In this document: piece after piece, positions 24,163 to 32,813 of the stretch
Layout of the letters: every line of letters begins with the position of its first letter
Position numbering within the stretch: position 1 is the stretch's first letter
Assembly (NCBI GenBank): GCA_025964455.1
Contig: JAOPYU010000321.1
Span: forward strand, 1 to 44,515
Length of the DNA: 44,515 bases
From: Thermoleophilia bacterium
Lineage (GTDB): Bacteria; Actinomycetota; Thermoleophilia; Gaiellales; SKUG01
Direction: 5' to 3'
The notes under the pieces: generated by a model
What the model was told of the DNA's origin: nothing
Database searches by the model: none
What the model saw: only the letters and a program-made list of their open reading frames with translations
Program-made: the position numbers and the translations under genes

Positions 24163-24837
24163 TCAGCCGACGATGAAGCCGGTCGAGCCGACGACGCGGA
24201 GGGTCTGCGCCATCGTGTAGGGCTTGTCGAACGCGGCGGGTGCCGGGTTCAGGCCGAGCATCACGCGCATCCAGGCGGCGTGGCGCGTCTCGACCGAGTG
24301 GATCGAGGCGGCTGCCGCGAGGACTGCCGGGTTGTCGAGTCGACCGACCTGGCCGGCGTACGCCTTGATGCCGGTCTCCTCGAGCGCGAGCGCCGTCTTC
24401 TGGAAGACCGTGTTGGTCAGGTTGGTGCCCTTGAAGTTGAACTTCGGGGACTTCACCGGCGTGCCGCCGAGCGCCACGATGGTGTCGCGGATCGCCTTGA
24501 CGTGCGCCGCCTCGTGGGCGTACACGACCTTGGCGAACCGGGCGTTCGCGGTGTTCAGCTTCTTGCTTCGCGTGGCACCGAGGTAGAACGCCGCCTCGAG
24601 GAACTCGAGCGTGAGGGCGTAGTTGAGCACCTCGATGTCCTGCTTCGGGGAGCCCGTGGAAGCGGCGCCCAAGGCACCAGACGGACCGATCAGCGACGCG
24701 GCGATCGTCATGCCGCTGGCTCCGACGGCGGCGCGCTTGAGGAAGTCGCCGCGGGTCGTGCCGTGGGCGGCTTCCATCGACTCGACGATGGCGCTCGAGG
24801 GATCGAGCTCGTCAAGCGTGAGGGTGGTGTCAGTCAT
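24163..24837 (-). CDS. Exported ferritin-like domain protein
   Basis: The 224-aa product resembles the ferritin-like (Ferritin_2/DUF4439-type) proteins common in this class. The four-helix bundle is visible with iron-type ligands in order: Glu in IEVLNYALTLEFLEAAFY, ExxH in VYAHEAAHVKAI, Glu in LALEETGIKAY and ExxH in HSVETRHAAWM. The N-terminus has TRGDFLKRAAVGASGMTIAASL: this is the twin-arginine pattern with the second Arg replaced by Gly, followed by a moderately hydrophobic stretch. It sits immediately upstream of tatA and tatC on the same strand, 109 nt away, so Tat export is plausible. ATG 24837 has AGGA-type ribosome sites. Function in iron or peroxide handling is inferred from the fold. 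Confidence 0.82.
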   Translation of the reverse strand: MTDTTLTLDELDPSSAIVESMEAAHGTTRGDFLKRAAVGASGMTIAASLIGPSGALGAASTGSPKQDIEVLNYALTLEFLEAAFYLGATRSKKLNTANARFAKVVYAHEAAHVKAIRDTIVALGGTPVKSPKFNFKGTNLTNTVFQKTALALEETGIKAYAGQVGRLDNPAVLAAAASIHSVETRHAAWMRVMLGLNPAPAAFDKPYTMAQTLRVVGSTGFIVG

Positions 24838-25052
24838 GTACCTTGTGTCCTTCTGTTCGGATGGTGCACGGGACCCGGTGTCGGATCCGCCGCGGGATCT
24901 TTCGCATCCGGGGTCGGCTCGGTTTTGCAGAGCGGTCGGGTTGGCCGGAATCGGCGCCTCCCGTGGTCCTCGTCCGCCCCGGACCGGTAGCCTCGTCCCA
25001 CGCAGCACCACGCGCACACGCCCGTCGGGCAGGGCGCACCGAGGAGGATCAC

Positions 25053-25931
25053 ATGACGGCCGAGCGAACTCCCGACCACATGGGTGACCCCCAGCCCGGG
25101 CGACATGAGGGCCGCGTCGCGATCATCACCGGCGCGAGTCGCGGCATCGGCCGAGCCGTCGCGCGACGTCTCGCCGCCGAGGGCGCCTCGATCGTCGTGG
25201 CCGCCAAGTCGGTCGATCCGCATCCGACCCTCCCGGGGACCATCACGGACTGCGTCGAGGCGATCCGCGCCGCCGGCGGCAGCGCCACGCCCTTCCAGGT
25301 GGACGTGCGCGACACCGACCAGGTCGAGGCGATGGTCCAGCACGCGATCGACGAGTACGGGCGGGTCGACTACCTGTTCAACAACGCGGGCGCGATCTTC
25401 CTGGCGCCCGTCGCGCTCGTGCCGCCCAAGCGCTTCGACCTGATGTACCAGGTCAACGTGCGAGCGGCGCAGGCGACCGCGCACTTCGCATTGCCGCACA
25501 TGGTCGAGCAGCGCTTCGGCCACGTGCTCAACTTCTCGCCGCCACTGCACACCGACCCGTCACCGGGCATGGCCCCGTACATGGTCACCAAGCTCGGCAT
25601 GACCCGCATCGCGATGGCGATCGCCGAGGAGCACCGGGGTGACAACATCGCCGGCAACTCGATCTGGCCAGTGACGATGATCGACACCGCGGCGGTCCGG
25701 GTGAATGCCATGGGTGACGAATCGCAGTACCGCACCCCTGAGATCATCGCCGATGCCGTGAGCGAACTCTTCTCGCGCGATCCGGGTGCGTGCACCGGCA
25801 ACCAGTTCACGGACGAGGACATCCTGCGGTCCGCAGGCTGGAGCGAAGAGCAGCTCGACGCCTACTGGGTCACCGGACAGGCACCTGACCACCTCATGAC
25901 GATCGTCGGCGAAGGCTCGATGATGCGCTGA
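25053..25931 (+). CDS. Short-chain dehydrogenase, HSDL2 type
   Basis: The 292-aa enzyme has the cofactor loop ITGASRGIG, the block VVAAKSVDPHPTLPGTI that is diagnostic of the HSDL2 (hydroxysteroid dehydrogenase-like 2) branch, NNAG, active-site Ser in LNFSPPL, and YMVTK with catalytic Tyr and Lys. SIWPVTMIDTAAV and NQFTDEDIL further match HSDL2. The C-terminal sterol-carrier domain found in eukaryotic HSDL2 is absent. The substrate is unknown, perhaps fatty acyl or steroid-like. ATG 25053 has a strong GAGGAGG ribosome site 6 nt before it. It is transcribed divergently from the ferritin-like gene. Confidence 0.9.
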   Translation: MTAERTPDHMGDPQPGRHEGRVAIITGASRGIGRAVARRLAAEGASIVVAAKSVDPHPTLPGTITDCVEAIRAAGGSATPFQVDVRDTDQVEAMVQHAIDEYGRVDYLFNNAGAIFLAPVALVPPKRFDLMYQVNVRAAQATAHFALPHMVEQRFGHVLNFSPPLHTDPSPGMAPYMVTKLGMTRIAMAIAEEHRGDNIAGNSIWPVTMIDTAAVRVNAMGDESQYRTPEIIADAVSELFSRDPGACTGNQFTDEDILRSAGWSEEQLDAYWVTGQAPDHLMTIVGEGSMMR

Positions 25932-25937
25932 CGAGGG

Positions 25938-26774
25938 TCAGGACGGCGTGAGCCGGTCGGCGGTCGCGACCAGTCGCGCTGCCAGCGCGCGCAGCTGCGG
26001 CGCAAGCGCATCGGCATTCGCGGCGAGCACGTCGTCCCACATCGCCTCGTCGCCCGCCGCGAGCCGTGTGGCACCTCGCCAGCCGCGGCTCGCGAGGATC
26101 GTTGCCAGCTCGCGGTCGCCCGCGTCCTGGATCGATTCCCGGCAGTCGACGAGCTGGGCCGCCACCACGCGCGGCAGGTGGCTCACCAGGGCGACGGCCC
26201 GATCGTGCTCGCCGGCGTCGACCACCACGGGATCGGCGCCGACGGCCTCGACCACCTGGGAGAGGCGCGCCGCAGCACCCATGCCGTCCCCCTCGGCGCC
26301 GCGAGCTACCGGGCACACCGCCCAACGGGCGCCGATGAACATCGCCGGATCCGACGCGCCGACCCCGGCCGTGGTCCCGCCGCACATCGGGTGTCCGCCG
26401 ACGTGCTCGACGTCGTCGCGAAGCTGCGCCATCGCCTCGACGATCACGCCCTTCGCTCCGCCGAGGTCGGTCACGAGGGTGCCCGGCCCCACCAGGCGAT
26501 CGACCTCGCGAAGCAATTGGAGGGTCGTGCCGACCGGCGTTGCGAGCACCACGATGTCGGCTGCCGCCATCGCCTCGGCGAGCGGCTCGACCGTGTCGAC
26601 CGCGTCGAGCGCGACCGCGGTGCGCGCCGTGTCGCGATCATCGTCCTCGACCACCCCGATGCGTTGCGCGCAGCGTCCCGAGAGCGCACGACCCAGCGAA
26701 CCGCCGAGCAGCCCGACTCCGACGATCACGACCGTAGCGTCGGGCAACTCGGGCCGTCGGGCAGCGTCGGTCAT
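25938..26774 (-). CDS. tyrA: Prephenate dehydrogenase
   Basis: The 278-aa protein oxidatively decarboxylates prephenate to 4-hydroxyphenylpyruvate for tyrosine. The NAD-binding loop [14 protein letters not shown] is at residues 17-30, followed by [14 protein letters not shown] and the active-site block VGGHPMCGG. The helical dimer domain follows with [11 protein letters not shown] and [18 protein letters not shown]. No C-terminal ACT regulatory domain is present. The ATG overlaps the DAHP synthase stop as ATGA, so it is the third gene of a coupled tyrosine operon. The long frame to 27506 upstream of it is a shadow of the DAHP synthase gene. Confidence 0.93.
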   Translation of the reverse strand: MTDAARRPELPDATVVIVGVGLLGGSLGRALSGRCAQRIGVVEDDDRDTARTAVALDAVDTVEPLAEAMAAADIVVLATPVGTTLQLLREVDRLVGPGTLVTDLGGAKGVIVEAMAQLRDDVEHVGGHPMCGGTTAGVGASDPAMFIGARWAVCPVARGAEGDGMGAAARLSQVVEAVGADPVVVDAGEHDRAVALVSHLPRVVAAQLVDCRESIQDAGDRELATILASRGWRGATRLAAGDEAMWDDVLAANADALAPQLRALAARLVATADRLTPS

Positions 26775-27808
26775 CGGCTCGTGACCGGCGTGCGCGGCAA
26801 CGTCCTGTCCACGGCGTCGGCGATGCGCTCGACCCCGTCGAGCAGGCCCGCGAACTGCTCCGGGCGAAGTGACTGCGCGCCGTCGCTCACGGCGTCCTGC
26901 GGGCTGCAGTGGACCTCCACGATGAGCCCGTCGGCACCGGCCGCGACCGCAGCACGCGAGACCGGCGCGACGAGGTCCGCACGACCCGTCGCGTGGCTCG
27001 GGTCGACGATCACGGGCAGGTGCGAGAGCGCCTTGAGCACCGGCACTGCGTTGACGTCGAATGTGGAGCGAGTCGCCGTCTCGTACGTGCGGATGCCCCG
27101 CTCGCAGAGCAGGACCTGGGGATTTCCCTGCGCGAGGATGTATTCGGCGGCGAGCAGCAGCTCCTCGATCGTGGCGCTCATGCCGCGCTTGAGCAGCACG
27201 GGCTTGGACTGGCGCCCGACGGCTTCGAGCAGCCGGTAGTTCTGCATGTTGCGGGTGCCGAGCTGCAGGATGTCGACGTAGTCGGCGACCAGGTCGACCT
27301 CCTCCTCGCCCATCACCTCCGTGATGATCGCCATGCCGTGCAGGTCGCGGGCCTCGGCCAGGATCTTGAGCGCGTCCTCGCCGAGTCCCTGGAAGCTGTA
27401 GGGCGACGTGCGCGGCTTGAATGCGCCGCCGCGCAGGATGGTGACGCCCATCGCCGCGAGCTCGCCGGCGACCTCCAGCGTCTGCTCGCGGCTCTCCACC
27501 GAGCACGGGCCGGCCATCATCGTGATCGCCTCACCGCCGATCGGCGTGCCACGCACGGTGAACACTGAATCCTCCGCGGAGAAGTCGCGGCTCGCGAGCT
27601 TGTAGGGCGCGAGGATCGGGACGACGTTGTCCACGCCGTCCATCGAGCGCAGCATGTCCGGGTCGGCGGGGCGGTCGTTGCCCACGACGCCGATGACCAC
27701 GCGCTCCTCGCCGGGTGACAGGTGCGGCTGGTAGCCGATCGCGCGGATCCGGTCGACGACCGCGTCGACCTGCTCCTGCGTGGCGTGCATGCGCATGACG
27801 ACGATCAT
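26771..27808 (-). CDS. aroF: 3-deoxy-7-phosphoheptulonate (DAHP) synthase, class I-beta with FL domain
   Basis: The 345-aa enzyme condenses PEP and erythrose 4-phosphate in the first step of the shikimate pathway. Residues 1-70 ([18 protein letters not shown]...) form the ferredoxin-like regulatory domain known from Thermotoga-type DAHP synthase, which allows tyrosine feedback inhibition. The barrel then shows [25 protein letters not shown] and [10 protein letters not shown] with the metal-binding residues. ATG 27808 has AGGAG 7 nt upstream and overlaps the chorismate mutase stop as ATGA. With chorismate mutase before and tyrA after it, entry and exit of the tyrosine branch are co-expressed. 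Confidence 0.94.
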   Translation of the reverse strand: MIVVMRMHATQEQVDAVVDRIRAIGYQPHLSPGEERVVIGVVGNDRPADPDMLRSMDGVDNVVPILAPYKLASRDFSAEDSVFTVRGTPIGGEAITMMAGPCSVESREQTLEVAGELAAMGVTILRGGAFKPRTSPYSFQGLGEDALKILAEARDLHGMAIITEVMGEEEVDLVADYVDILQLGTRNMQNYRLLEAVGRQSKPVLLKRGMSATIEELLLAAEYILAQGNPQVLLCERGIRTYETATRSTFDVNAVPVLKALSHLPVIVDPSHATGRADLVAPVSRAAVAAGADGLIVEVHCSPQDAVSDGAQSLRPEQFAGLLDGVERIADAVDRTLPRTPVTSR

Positions 27809-28224
27809 GTGGTGGCTCCTGGGGTGGATGGTGCGGAAGATGCGGGGCCGGCAGTCCGAAGCGATTCGGTGCCGCGCAGGTAGACGTGGGAGATCTCGCG
27901 CGGTCCGCGCGTGGTGTTCCAGTGCAGCAGCACGCGGATGCACCGCAGCGGGGCTCCTGGCTTGGCCATCTCCACCGCGCCCAGCATCGGGACATGGACC
28001 CAGCCCATGTGGCGGATGGCCTCGGCCGGGAACGAGGCGTCGAGGTCCGGGGTCGTGGTGAACATCGCCGAGGCGAGGTCGTCCGCCTCGATCGAGTTCT
28101 GCGCCACCATCGCCCTGACGAGCTCGAGGATCGCGGCGCGGATCGCGTCCGGCGTATTGGCCTCGGCGACCGTCGCGCCACGCACGCCACGACAGGCGGA
28201 GGCTGATGCTGTGGTGGTCTTCAC
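27805..28224 (-). CDS. aroH: Chorismate mutase, AroH (Bacillus) type
   Basis: This 139-aa protein is a pseudo-alpha/beta-barrel chorismate mutase converting chorismate to prephenate. Matching blocks are [18 protein letters not shown] (active-site Arg), [26 protein letters not shown] (catalytic Glu region), [10 protein letters not shown] (Arg) and [13 protein letters not shown] (Tyr). It is not the helical AroQ fold. The start is GTG 28224, with the short extension KTTTASASA before the conserved core. It is first in the operon followed by DAHP synthase and tyrA. The 135-nt region upstream includes pairing segments (TACAGG with CCTGTA around a GTCCGCGGAC palindrome) but no clear T-box or attenuator. 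Confidence 0.93.
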   Translation of the reverse strand: MKTTTASASACRGVRGATVAEANTPDAIRAAILELVRAMVAQNSIEADDLASAMFTTTPDLDASFPAEAIRHMGWVHVPMLGAVEMAKPGAPLRCIRVLLHWNTTRGPREISHVYLRGTESLRTAGPASSAPSTPGATT

Positions 28225-28359
28225 CTCGGTCCGTTACCCGCGACGCCGCAGATCGACCCGTGATACAGGGACTTCCGAACCACGTCCGCGGACCCCACCT
28301 GTACCAAAACGATCGAGTGGGTATCGGAATTGCACAGTCGGCACGTCGTGAGGTGCGCG

Positions 28360-29400
28360 TCAGCCGCTCTGGGTCTTCAGGCCCGATCGCTCGACGTGCC
28401 ACGGCTCGTGGGACATCGGGAAGACGAGGCCGTGGCGTGCGGCGAGCCGGTGCGCGAGCTGCAGGCTGCCCTTCAGGTCGGCTGCCTGTCCGCGCACGTG
28501 GTTGGAGCAGCCGGGTGGTGCGGCCCAGGTCTTGGCACGCGCCCAGCCGCCGCGTTCACGCTTCGCGGCCTTCCAGATGCGCAGGGAATCCTCGTAGCTG
28601 CGCCAGCCCTCCTCCACGACCAGCCGTCCACCGTGGCGGGCGACGTCGCGCTGGAGCGCAGCGAGGCGCGTGCGGAATCCGGGTGTCAGTCGCTGCGGCA
28701 CGTTGAACACCTGTCGCATGCCCGGCAGTCGGTAGGACGGGTTCATGATGCGCGCCACATACGTGCGGGTCTCGGCGTATGGCGGAATGCCGCCGTACGC
28801 CTGCACGGCGCCGGGACCCGCGTTGTAGGCGGCGAGCGCGAGACGGTACGAGCCGAGCTGCCGCTCGTAGCGAGCCATGTTGGTTGCGGCCGCGCGCAGT
28901 GCGTCGGTGGGTATCCACGGGTCCACGCCCCAGCTACGTGCGGTCGCCGGCATGATCTGCGCGATGCCGATCGCGCCGGCCCCGCTCACCGCACACGGCT
29001 GCATCCCGCTCTCCGCCGCCATCTGGCGCACGAACAGCGCCGGCCTGCGGATCCCGGCCCTGCGCGCCTCGGCGAGTGCCACCTTGCGGAAGTCGATGCG
29101 CCGCAGCGTCCGCCTGGTCACGATCCTGCGCGCGCCCGCCCGCTTGGCGCCGAGGACGGCAGCGACGATCTCCCGGTCCTCGCCGCTCGGGCCGACGTCA
29201 CCGACGACCGCGTCGAGCTCGACCTGCGTGCGCAGCTTCAGGTCCATCCATTCGCCGGACGCTGCGTTGCCGTCGGCAACCCCGGGCAGGCCGGCTGCGA
29301 GCGCCGCGGCCAACGACATCGCAGCGACGAGCCCCATGCCGGCACGATGGCCGGACGGGAACTTCGGGAATCGTGGTCTGCGGGGGTGGCGGAGCGACAT
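28360..29400 (-). CDS. Fused lytic transglycosylase and VanY-type carboxypeptidase
   Basis: The 346-aa exported protein has a basic N-terminus and a hydrophobic segment ([19 protein letters not shown]). Residues about 105-220 form an SLT goose-lysozyme-type transglycosylase: catalytic Glu130 in [23 protein letters not shown], and [13 protein letters not shown]. Residues about 240-340 form a peptidase M15 (VanY) domain: [12 protein letters not shown], zinc ligands His301 and Asp308 in [13 protein letters not shown], and catalytic Glu332 with His335 in HEPWHVE. One protein could thus cut glycan strands and trim stem peptides. Both active sites look complete. No ribosome site is seen before ATG 29400; it starts 12 nt after the preceding gene ends. 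Confidence 0.88.
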   Translation of the reverse strand: MSLRHPRRPRFPKFPSGHRAGMGLVAAMSLAAALAAGLPGVADGNAASGEWMDLKLRTQVELDAVVGDVGPSGEDREIVAAVLGAKRAGARRIVTRRTLRRIDFRKVALAEARRAGIRRPALFVRQMAAESGMQPCAVSGAGAIGIAQIMPATARSWGVDPWIPTDALRAAATNMARYERQLGSYRLALAAYNAGPGAVQAYGGIPPYAETRTYVARIMNPSYRLPGMRQVFNVPQRLTPGFRTRLAALQRDVARHGGRLVVEEGWRSYEDSLRIWKAAKRERGGWARAKTWAAPPGCSNHVRGQAADLKGSLQLAHRLAARHGLVFPMSHEPWHVERSGLKTQSG

Positions 29401-29412
29401 GGTTGCGCGCGA

Positions 29413-29898
29413 TCAGGCCTGGATGCCGCGCGCGGCGAGCAGCACCTGCACGAGCGGCGGCGCCGCGAGCAGGACGGCGACCGCACCTGCCAGCAGGATG
29501 AAGACGATCTCGTAGGCGCTGCGGTGCTCGCGCTGTTCGGCGATCGAGGCGAGCCGCGAGCGGAGCAGCTCGCGCGCGATGTCGCGTCGTCCGAGCACGG
29601 CGTAGTCCACGAGGGGCCCGTGCTCGTCGACCATGTCGGTGACCGGCTCGCGCAGTGCGAGCGGCGCCGGCATGGGCTCCTCCTCGGTGACCGGCTCGGC
29701 GAAGGCCGCATAGGGGCCGGGTCGCTCGATGGCGCCCTGCGCCGCAGGCGCGACCTCGATCACACGGGTGCCGACCGCACGTTCCACGGCGCCGCTCGCT
29801 GCCGCAGGTGCGAACGAACCGCCGCCATCCATGGCGGCACCCTCCCAGACGGGCGTCAGGTTGGAAACGGTGAGCTGCGTGTCTTCGAACGGGTCCAT
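29413..29898 (-). CDS. Hypothetical tail-anchored membrane protein
   Basis: Not recognised. The 161-aa product has a mostly disordered, acidic and Ala/Pro-rich first 90 residues, a short helical part (DYAVLGRRDIARELLRSRLA), and a single hydrophobic segment at about 130-155 (YEIVFILLAGAVAVLLAAP) close to the C-terminus, so it is probably anchored with its bulk in the cytoplasm. It lies 12 nt upstream of the transglycosylase-carboxypeptidase and should be cotranscribed with it; a role in positioning wall enzymes is only a guess. A promoter with good -35 and -10 boxes lies just before the ATG. Confidence 0.6.
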   Translation of the reverse strand: MDPFEDTQLTVSNLTPVWEGAAMDGGGSFAPAAASGAVERAVGTRVIEVAPAAQGAIERPGPYAAFAEPVTEEEPMPAPLALREPVTDMVDEHGPLVDYAVLGRRDIARELLRSRLASIAEQREHRSAYEIVFILLAGAVAVLLAAPPLVQVLLAARGIQA

Positions 29899-29904
29899 GC
29901 CTCC

Positions 29905-29933
29905 AAGGTAGGCCGAGATCTGTCCGTGGTCAA
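29905..29933 (-). promoter_or_regulatory. Sigma-70-type promoter for the 29898 gene, leaderless
   Basis: On the minus strand TTGACC (29928-29933) and TACCTT (29905-29910) are separated by exactly 17 nt. The -10 box ends 6 nt before the ATG at 29898, so transcription would start at or next to the start codon. Confidence 0.6.
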
Positions 29934-30005
29934 CGCATTTCCGACAGGGAATCGACCGTGATCCGGAGGACCGGCCACCCCGTGGCCGTACTGCTTCGAT
30001 CGACG

Positions 30006-30761
30006 TCAGGTATCGACGCGCAGCTGCTGCCAGCGGTGGCGCGCCTCGGCGATGCGCCGCGCACGCGCGACCGACCGTTCGATGGCCGCATGCAGCTTGG
30101 GCGTCGCCTGCTCCCGGGCAGCGTCGTCGAGGACGATCCGGACCGTCCGTCGCTCCTCGATGAGGTAGCGCCCGACGATGGCGACCGCAACCTCGTCCAC
30201 GTAGCGCAGCGCGAGCACGTCGAGCGCAGCCTCGTCGGCCACCTGCACGCCGAGCTCGGAGTCGATGGTCACCTCCCGCAGCTCACGCGACGCCAGCAGC
30301 CGTGTGCGGCTCGCGCGCTGCGCGGCTTCCTTGATGGCCCAGCCGGCGCTTCGTGCCGCCGCGCCGGAGCCGAGCAGTCGCCGCAGCGAGCGCTGCTCGC
30401 CGCGAGCCAGGAATCCGTCGACGACCTCGGCCTCGGCGCTCGCCACCTTGCGCACGTCGAGCGACACGGGTCGATCGGCGATGACGCACGCGACCCGGTC
30501 GTGGCGCACGCAGATGCCGAGCCAGACGTCTGGGCGCGGAAAACCGTCCGCATAGATGAGCGGCTCGCCATCCGAGCCCTCGCGGATCTCGACGATCCCG
30601 GGCAGACCGAGGCGGTCCTTGGCCAGCACCTTCGCGAGCGCACGGCCGGCGAGCCAGCGTGATCGGCGTTCGCGGTTGTTGAACTGCTGGACCCGCTCGC
30701 TCTCCCACTCCGAGAGCAGCGGTGGCCGGATCGACCGGGTGAGCGGCATCTCGGCGTACAT
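30006..30761 (-). CDS. 4'-phosphopantetheinyl transferase-like protein (Sfp family)
   Basis: The 251-aa product resembles Sfp-type transferases, which move phosphopantetheine from CoA to carrier proteins. RRSRWLAGRALAKVLAK is the usual N-terminal Arg-rich CoA-binding block and SAGWAIKEAAQRA matches the WxxKEA motif (Lys144, Glu145). The central metal motif, usually GxDxE, reads SLDVRKV: Asp102 is kept but the second acidic residue is Arg104. This could reduce or change metal use. About 70 extra C-terminal residues follow the usual end. The start is uncertain: ATG 30761 is used, though HADGKPFFWRV just upstream also looks protein-like and GTG 30812 is possible. No carrier-protein gene is nearby. 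Confidence 0.7.
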   Translation of the reverse strand: MYAEMPLTRSIRPPLLSEWESERVQQFNNRERRSRWLAGRALAKVLAKDRLGLPGIVEIREGSDGEPLIYADGFPRPDVWLGICVRHDRVACVIADRPVSLDVRKVASAEAEVVDGFLARGEQRSLRRLLGSGAAARSAGWAIKEAAQRASRTRLLASRELREVTIDSELGVQVADEAALDVLALRYVDEVAVAIVGRYLIEERRTVRIVLDDAAREQATPKLHAAIERSVARARRIAEARHRWQQLRVDT

Positions 30762-30980
30762 CACGCCGCTCGCCACGCGCCAGAAGAAGGGCTTTCCGTC
30801 GGCATGCGTCACACGCGCCTGCGTGCCTGCGCCATCCCCGACCTGACCTGCTGTGTCCCGAGCTCCATCCACACCTGACTGTCGCCTCGCCACCCTGCGG
30901 TGTTTCAGCAGCTTACGAGCCAGTTCGATGACCGCACGATGCGCCTTTTCACCGCCTGCGCGTCCGCGCCCACCCCCATG

Positions 30981-31013
30981 CTTCACGGAAACTTCACACA
31001 GCGACGACATACT
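30981..31013 (+). promoter_or_regulatory. Probable PHO box with -10 element upstream of the phosphate operon
   Basis: CTTCAC occurs at 30981-30986 and again at 30992-30997, exactly 11 nt apart, as in the 11-nt direct-repeat PHO boxes bound by PhoP/PhoB in actinobacteria (consensus near GTTCACC). CATACT at 31008-31013 lies 10 nt after the second repeat and can serve as the -10 box in place of a -35-driven promoter. The genes that follow, a PhoU-like protein and a Pit permease, fit phosphate control. Confidence 0.6.
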
Positions 31014-31053
31014 CGCCCGCACCCACGCACCGACTGCCCCGCAGGAGCTCCAC

Positions 31054-31674
31054 ATGGCCTTCTCCCTCGTCCCGAAGAACACCAAGTTCGACAGCCTGCT
31101 CACGCAGGGCGGGGACATCGCGCAGCAGACCGCCGTGGCCATGCAGAAGATGCTCGCCGGCTACCCGCAGACCTCCGGGATGACCGCCGACATCAAGGCG
31201 CTCGAGCACCAGGGCGACCGCGTCATGCGGTCGATCGTGTCGGAGCTCACCAACACCTTCGTGACCCCGTACGACCGCGAGGACATCTACGAGCTCGCAT
31301 CGCACGTGGACGACGTCATCGACTTCGTGGACGAGGCCGCCTCGATGTTCGACATCTACCAGGTCGAAGCGGTGACCAACTGCGTGAAGGGTCAGGCCGA
31401 CATCCTCGTCGCCGCCACCGAGGAGCTCGCCAACGCGCTGCGCTACATGAACGAGCCCAGCCGCATGGAGCACCACTGGCAGAACATCCACAAGCTCGAG
31501 GATGCGGGCGACGAGCTCCACCGCAGCGGCATCAAGGAAGTCTTCGCCGCCTGCTACGACGAGCCCGCCATCATCATCTGCTGGAAGGACATCTACGAGC
31601 AGATGGAAGAGGCGATCGACGCGTGCGAGCGCGCCGCCTCCACGCTCGAACAGATCGCCGTCAAGAACAGCTAG
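31054..31674 (+). CDS. DUF47/PhoU-like phosphate transport regulator
   Basis: This 206-aa, nearly all-helical protein belongs to the DUF47 (TIGR00153) family, PhoU-like proteins that accompany Pit permeases. Acidic metal-binding helices are visible: DIKALEHQGDRVMRSIV, YDREDIYELASHVDDVIDFVDEA and HKLEDAGDELHRSGI, each with the ExxD/DxxxD pattern. It probably controls or couples to the permease that begins 11 nt after its stop. ATG 31054 has AGGAG 6 nt upstream. The frame on this strand that starts earlier belongs to noncoding upstream sequence. Confidence 0.93.
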   Translation: MAFSLVPKNTKFDSLLTQGGDIAQQTAVAMQKMLAGYPQTSGMTADIKALEHQGDRVMRSIVSELTNTFVTPYDREDIYELASHVDDVIDFVDEAASMFDIYQVEAVTNCVKGQADILVAATEELANALRYMNEPSRMEHHWQNIHKLEDAGDELHRSGIKEVFAACYDEPAIIICWKDIYEQMEEAIDACERAASTLEQIAVKNS

Positions 31675-31685
31675 GGGACGGCGAC

Positions 31686-32777
31686 ATGACCATGACACTC
31701 GTGCTGGTGATCGTGATCGCGATCATCTTCGACTTCACCAACGGCTTCCACGACACGGCCAACTCGATCGCGACGATGGTCGGGACCCGAGCCCTCGATC
31801 CCAAGCTGGCGGTCGCCTATGCCGCGGTGCTCAACTTCGCAGGCGCCCTCATGGGGACCGAGGTCGCAGCGACCGTGGGCAAGGGCATCATCGATGCCAC
31901 GGCAAGCATCGCGACGCTCGAGGTGGCGCTCGCCGGCCTCACCGGTGCGATCACCTGGAACATCATCACGTGGTTCTACGGCCTGCCGTCATCCTCTTCC
32001 CACGCGCTCATCGGCGGGCTCGTCGGTGCCGCGCTCGCCCAGGGCGACACGAAGGTCCACTGGTCCGGCCCGGACAACAGCGGCGTGCTCGGCAAGGTGC
32101 TCCTGCCCTCGGTGCTGGCACCGACGCTCGGCCTGCTCGGCGGGCTGCTGCTCATGGCGATCCTGATGCGCCTGTTCCAGAACATGAACCCCACCACCGG
32201 GAACAAGGCGTTCCGGCGCATGCAGATCGTCTCGGGTGGTTGGCTGTCGTTCTCGCACGGGCTCAACGACGCGCAGAAGACGATGGGCGTGATGATGCTC
32301 GCGCTCATCGCGGCCGGCAACCTCGACCCGTCCGTCTCCAACCCGCCCATGTGGGTGAAGCTGAGCGCGGCGCTCGCCATGGGGCTCGGCACCTACGCAG
32401 GTGGCTGGAAGATCATCAAGACCCTTGGCGGCAAGGTCGTCAAGATGAGCCCCATGCAGGGCTTCTCCGCATCGGTCGCCGGCGCGTCGATCCTGACGTG
32501 GGCGGAGCACCACGGCATGCCGATCTCCACCACGCACTGCGTGACGGGCTGCGTGCTTGGTGCGGGATCCGCCAAGCGGGTCTCCTCCGTACGCTGGCAG
32601 GTCGTCGGCGAGATCGCGACCGCGTGGATCATGACCCTCCCGATGGCGGCGCTCGTCGGTGCGATCGCGTTCTTCATCACGTCGGTGAGCCCCTTCCTGC
32701 TCATCGCCTGCACGATCGCGCTGCTCGGCGGTCTCCGCATCCGCATGAACCGGGCAGGCATGGCTCCGGCGCACTGA
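31686..32777 (+). CDS. pit: Low-affinity inorganic phosphate permease (PitA family)
   Basis: The 363-aa polytopic membrane protein has the internally repeated PiT signature: FDFTNGFHDTANSIATMV near the N-terminus and LSFSHGLNDAQKTMGVM in the second half, both with the conserved GxND/GFHD-type phosphate site. The two ends of the transport core also show LPSSSSHALIGGL and MPISTTHCVTGCVLG, the paired SSSH/STTH hairpins. About ten helices. It carries phosphate, probably as a metal-phosphate complex with protons. The gene follows the DUF47 partner, and a PHO box lies before the pair. Confidence 0.95.
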   Translation: MTMTLVLVIVIAIIFDFTNGFHDTANSIATMVGTRALDPKLAVAYAAVLNFAGALMGTEVAATVGKGIIDATASIATLEVALAGLTGAITWNIITWFYGLPSSSSHALIGGLVGAALAQGDTKVHWSGPDNSGVLGKVLLPSVLAPTLGLLGGLLLMAILMRLFQNMNPTTGNKAFRRMQIVSGGWLSFSHGLNDAQKTMGVMMLALIAAGNLDPSVSNPPMWVKLSAALAMGLGTYAGGWKIIKTLGGKVVKMSPMQGFSASVAGASILTWAEHHGMPISTTHCVTGCVLGAGSAKRVSSVRWQVVGEIATAWIMTLPMAALVGAIAFFITSVSPFLLIACTIALLGGLRIRMNRAGMAPAH

Positions 32778-32813
32778 GGCGCGGCCGCCGCAGCGCCGCG
32801 CTCAACCTCGCGG

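Noticed and set aside
28225..28359. T-box or peptide attenuator in the leader of the tyrosine operon
   Set aside because: Pairing segments exist, but no T-box consensus (TGGNACCGCG-like), no leader peptide rich in Tyr codons and no terminator with U-tract could be found.
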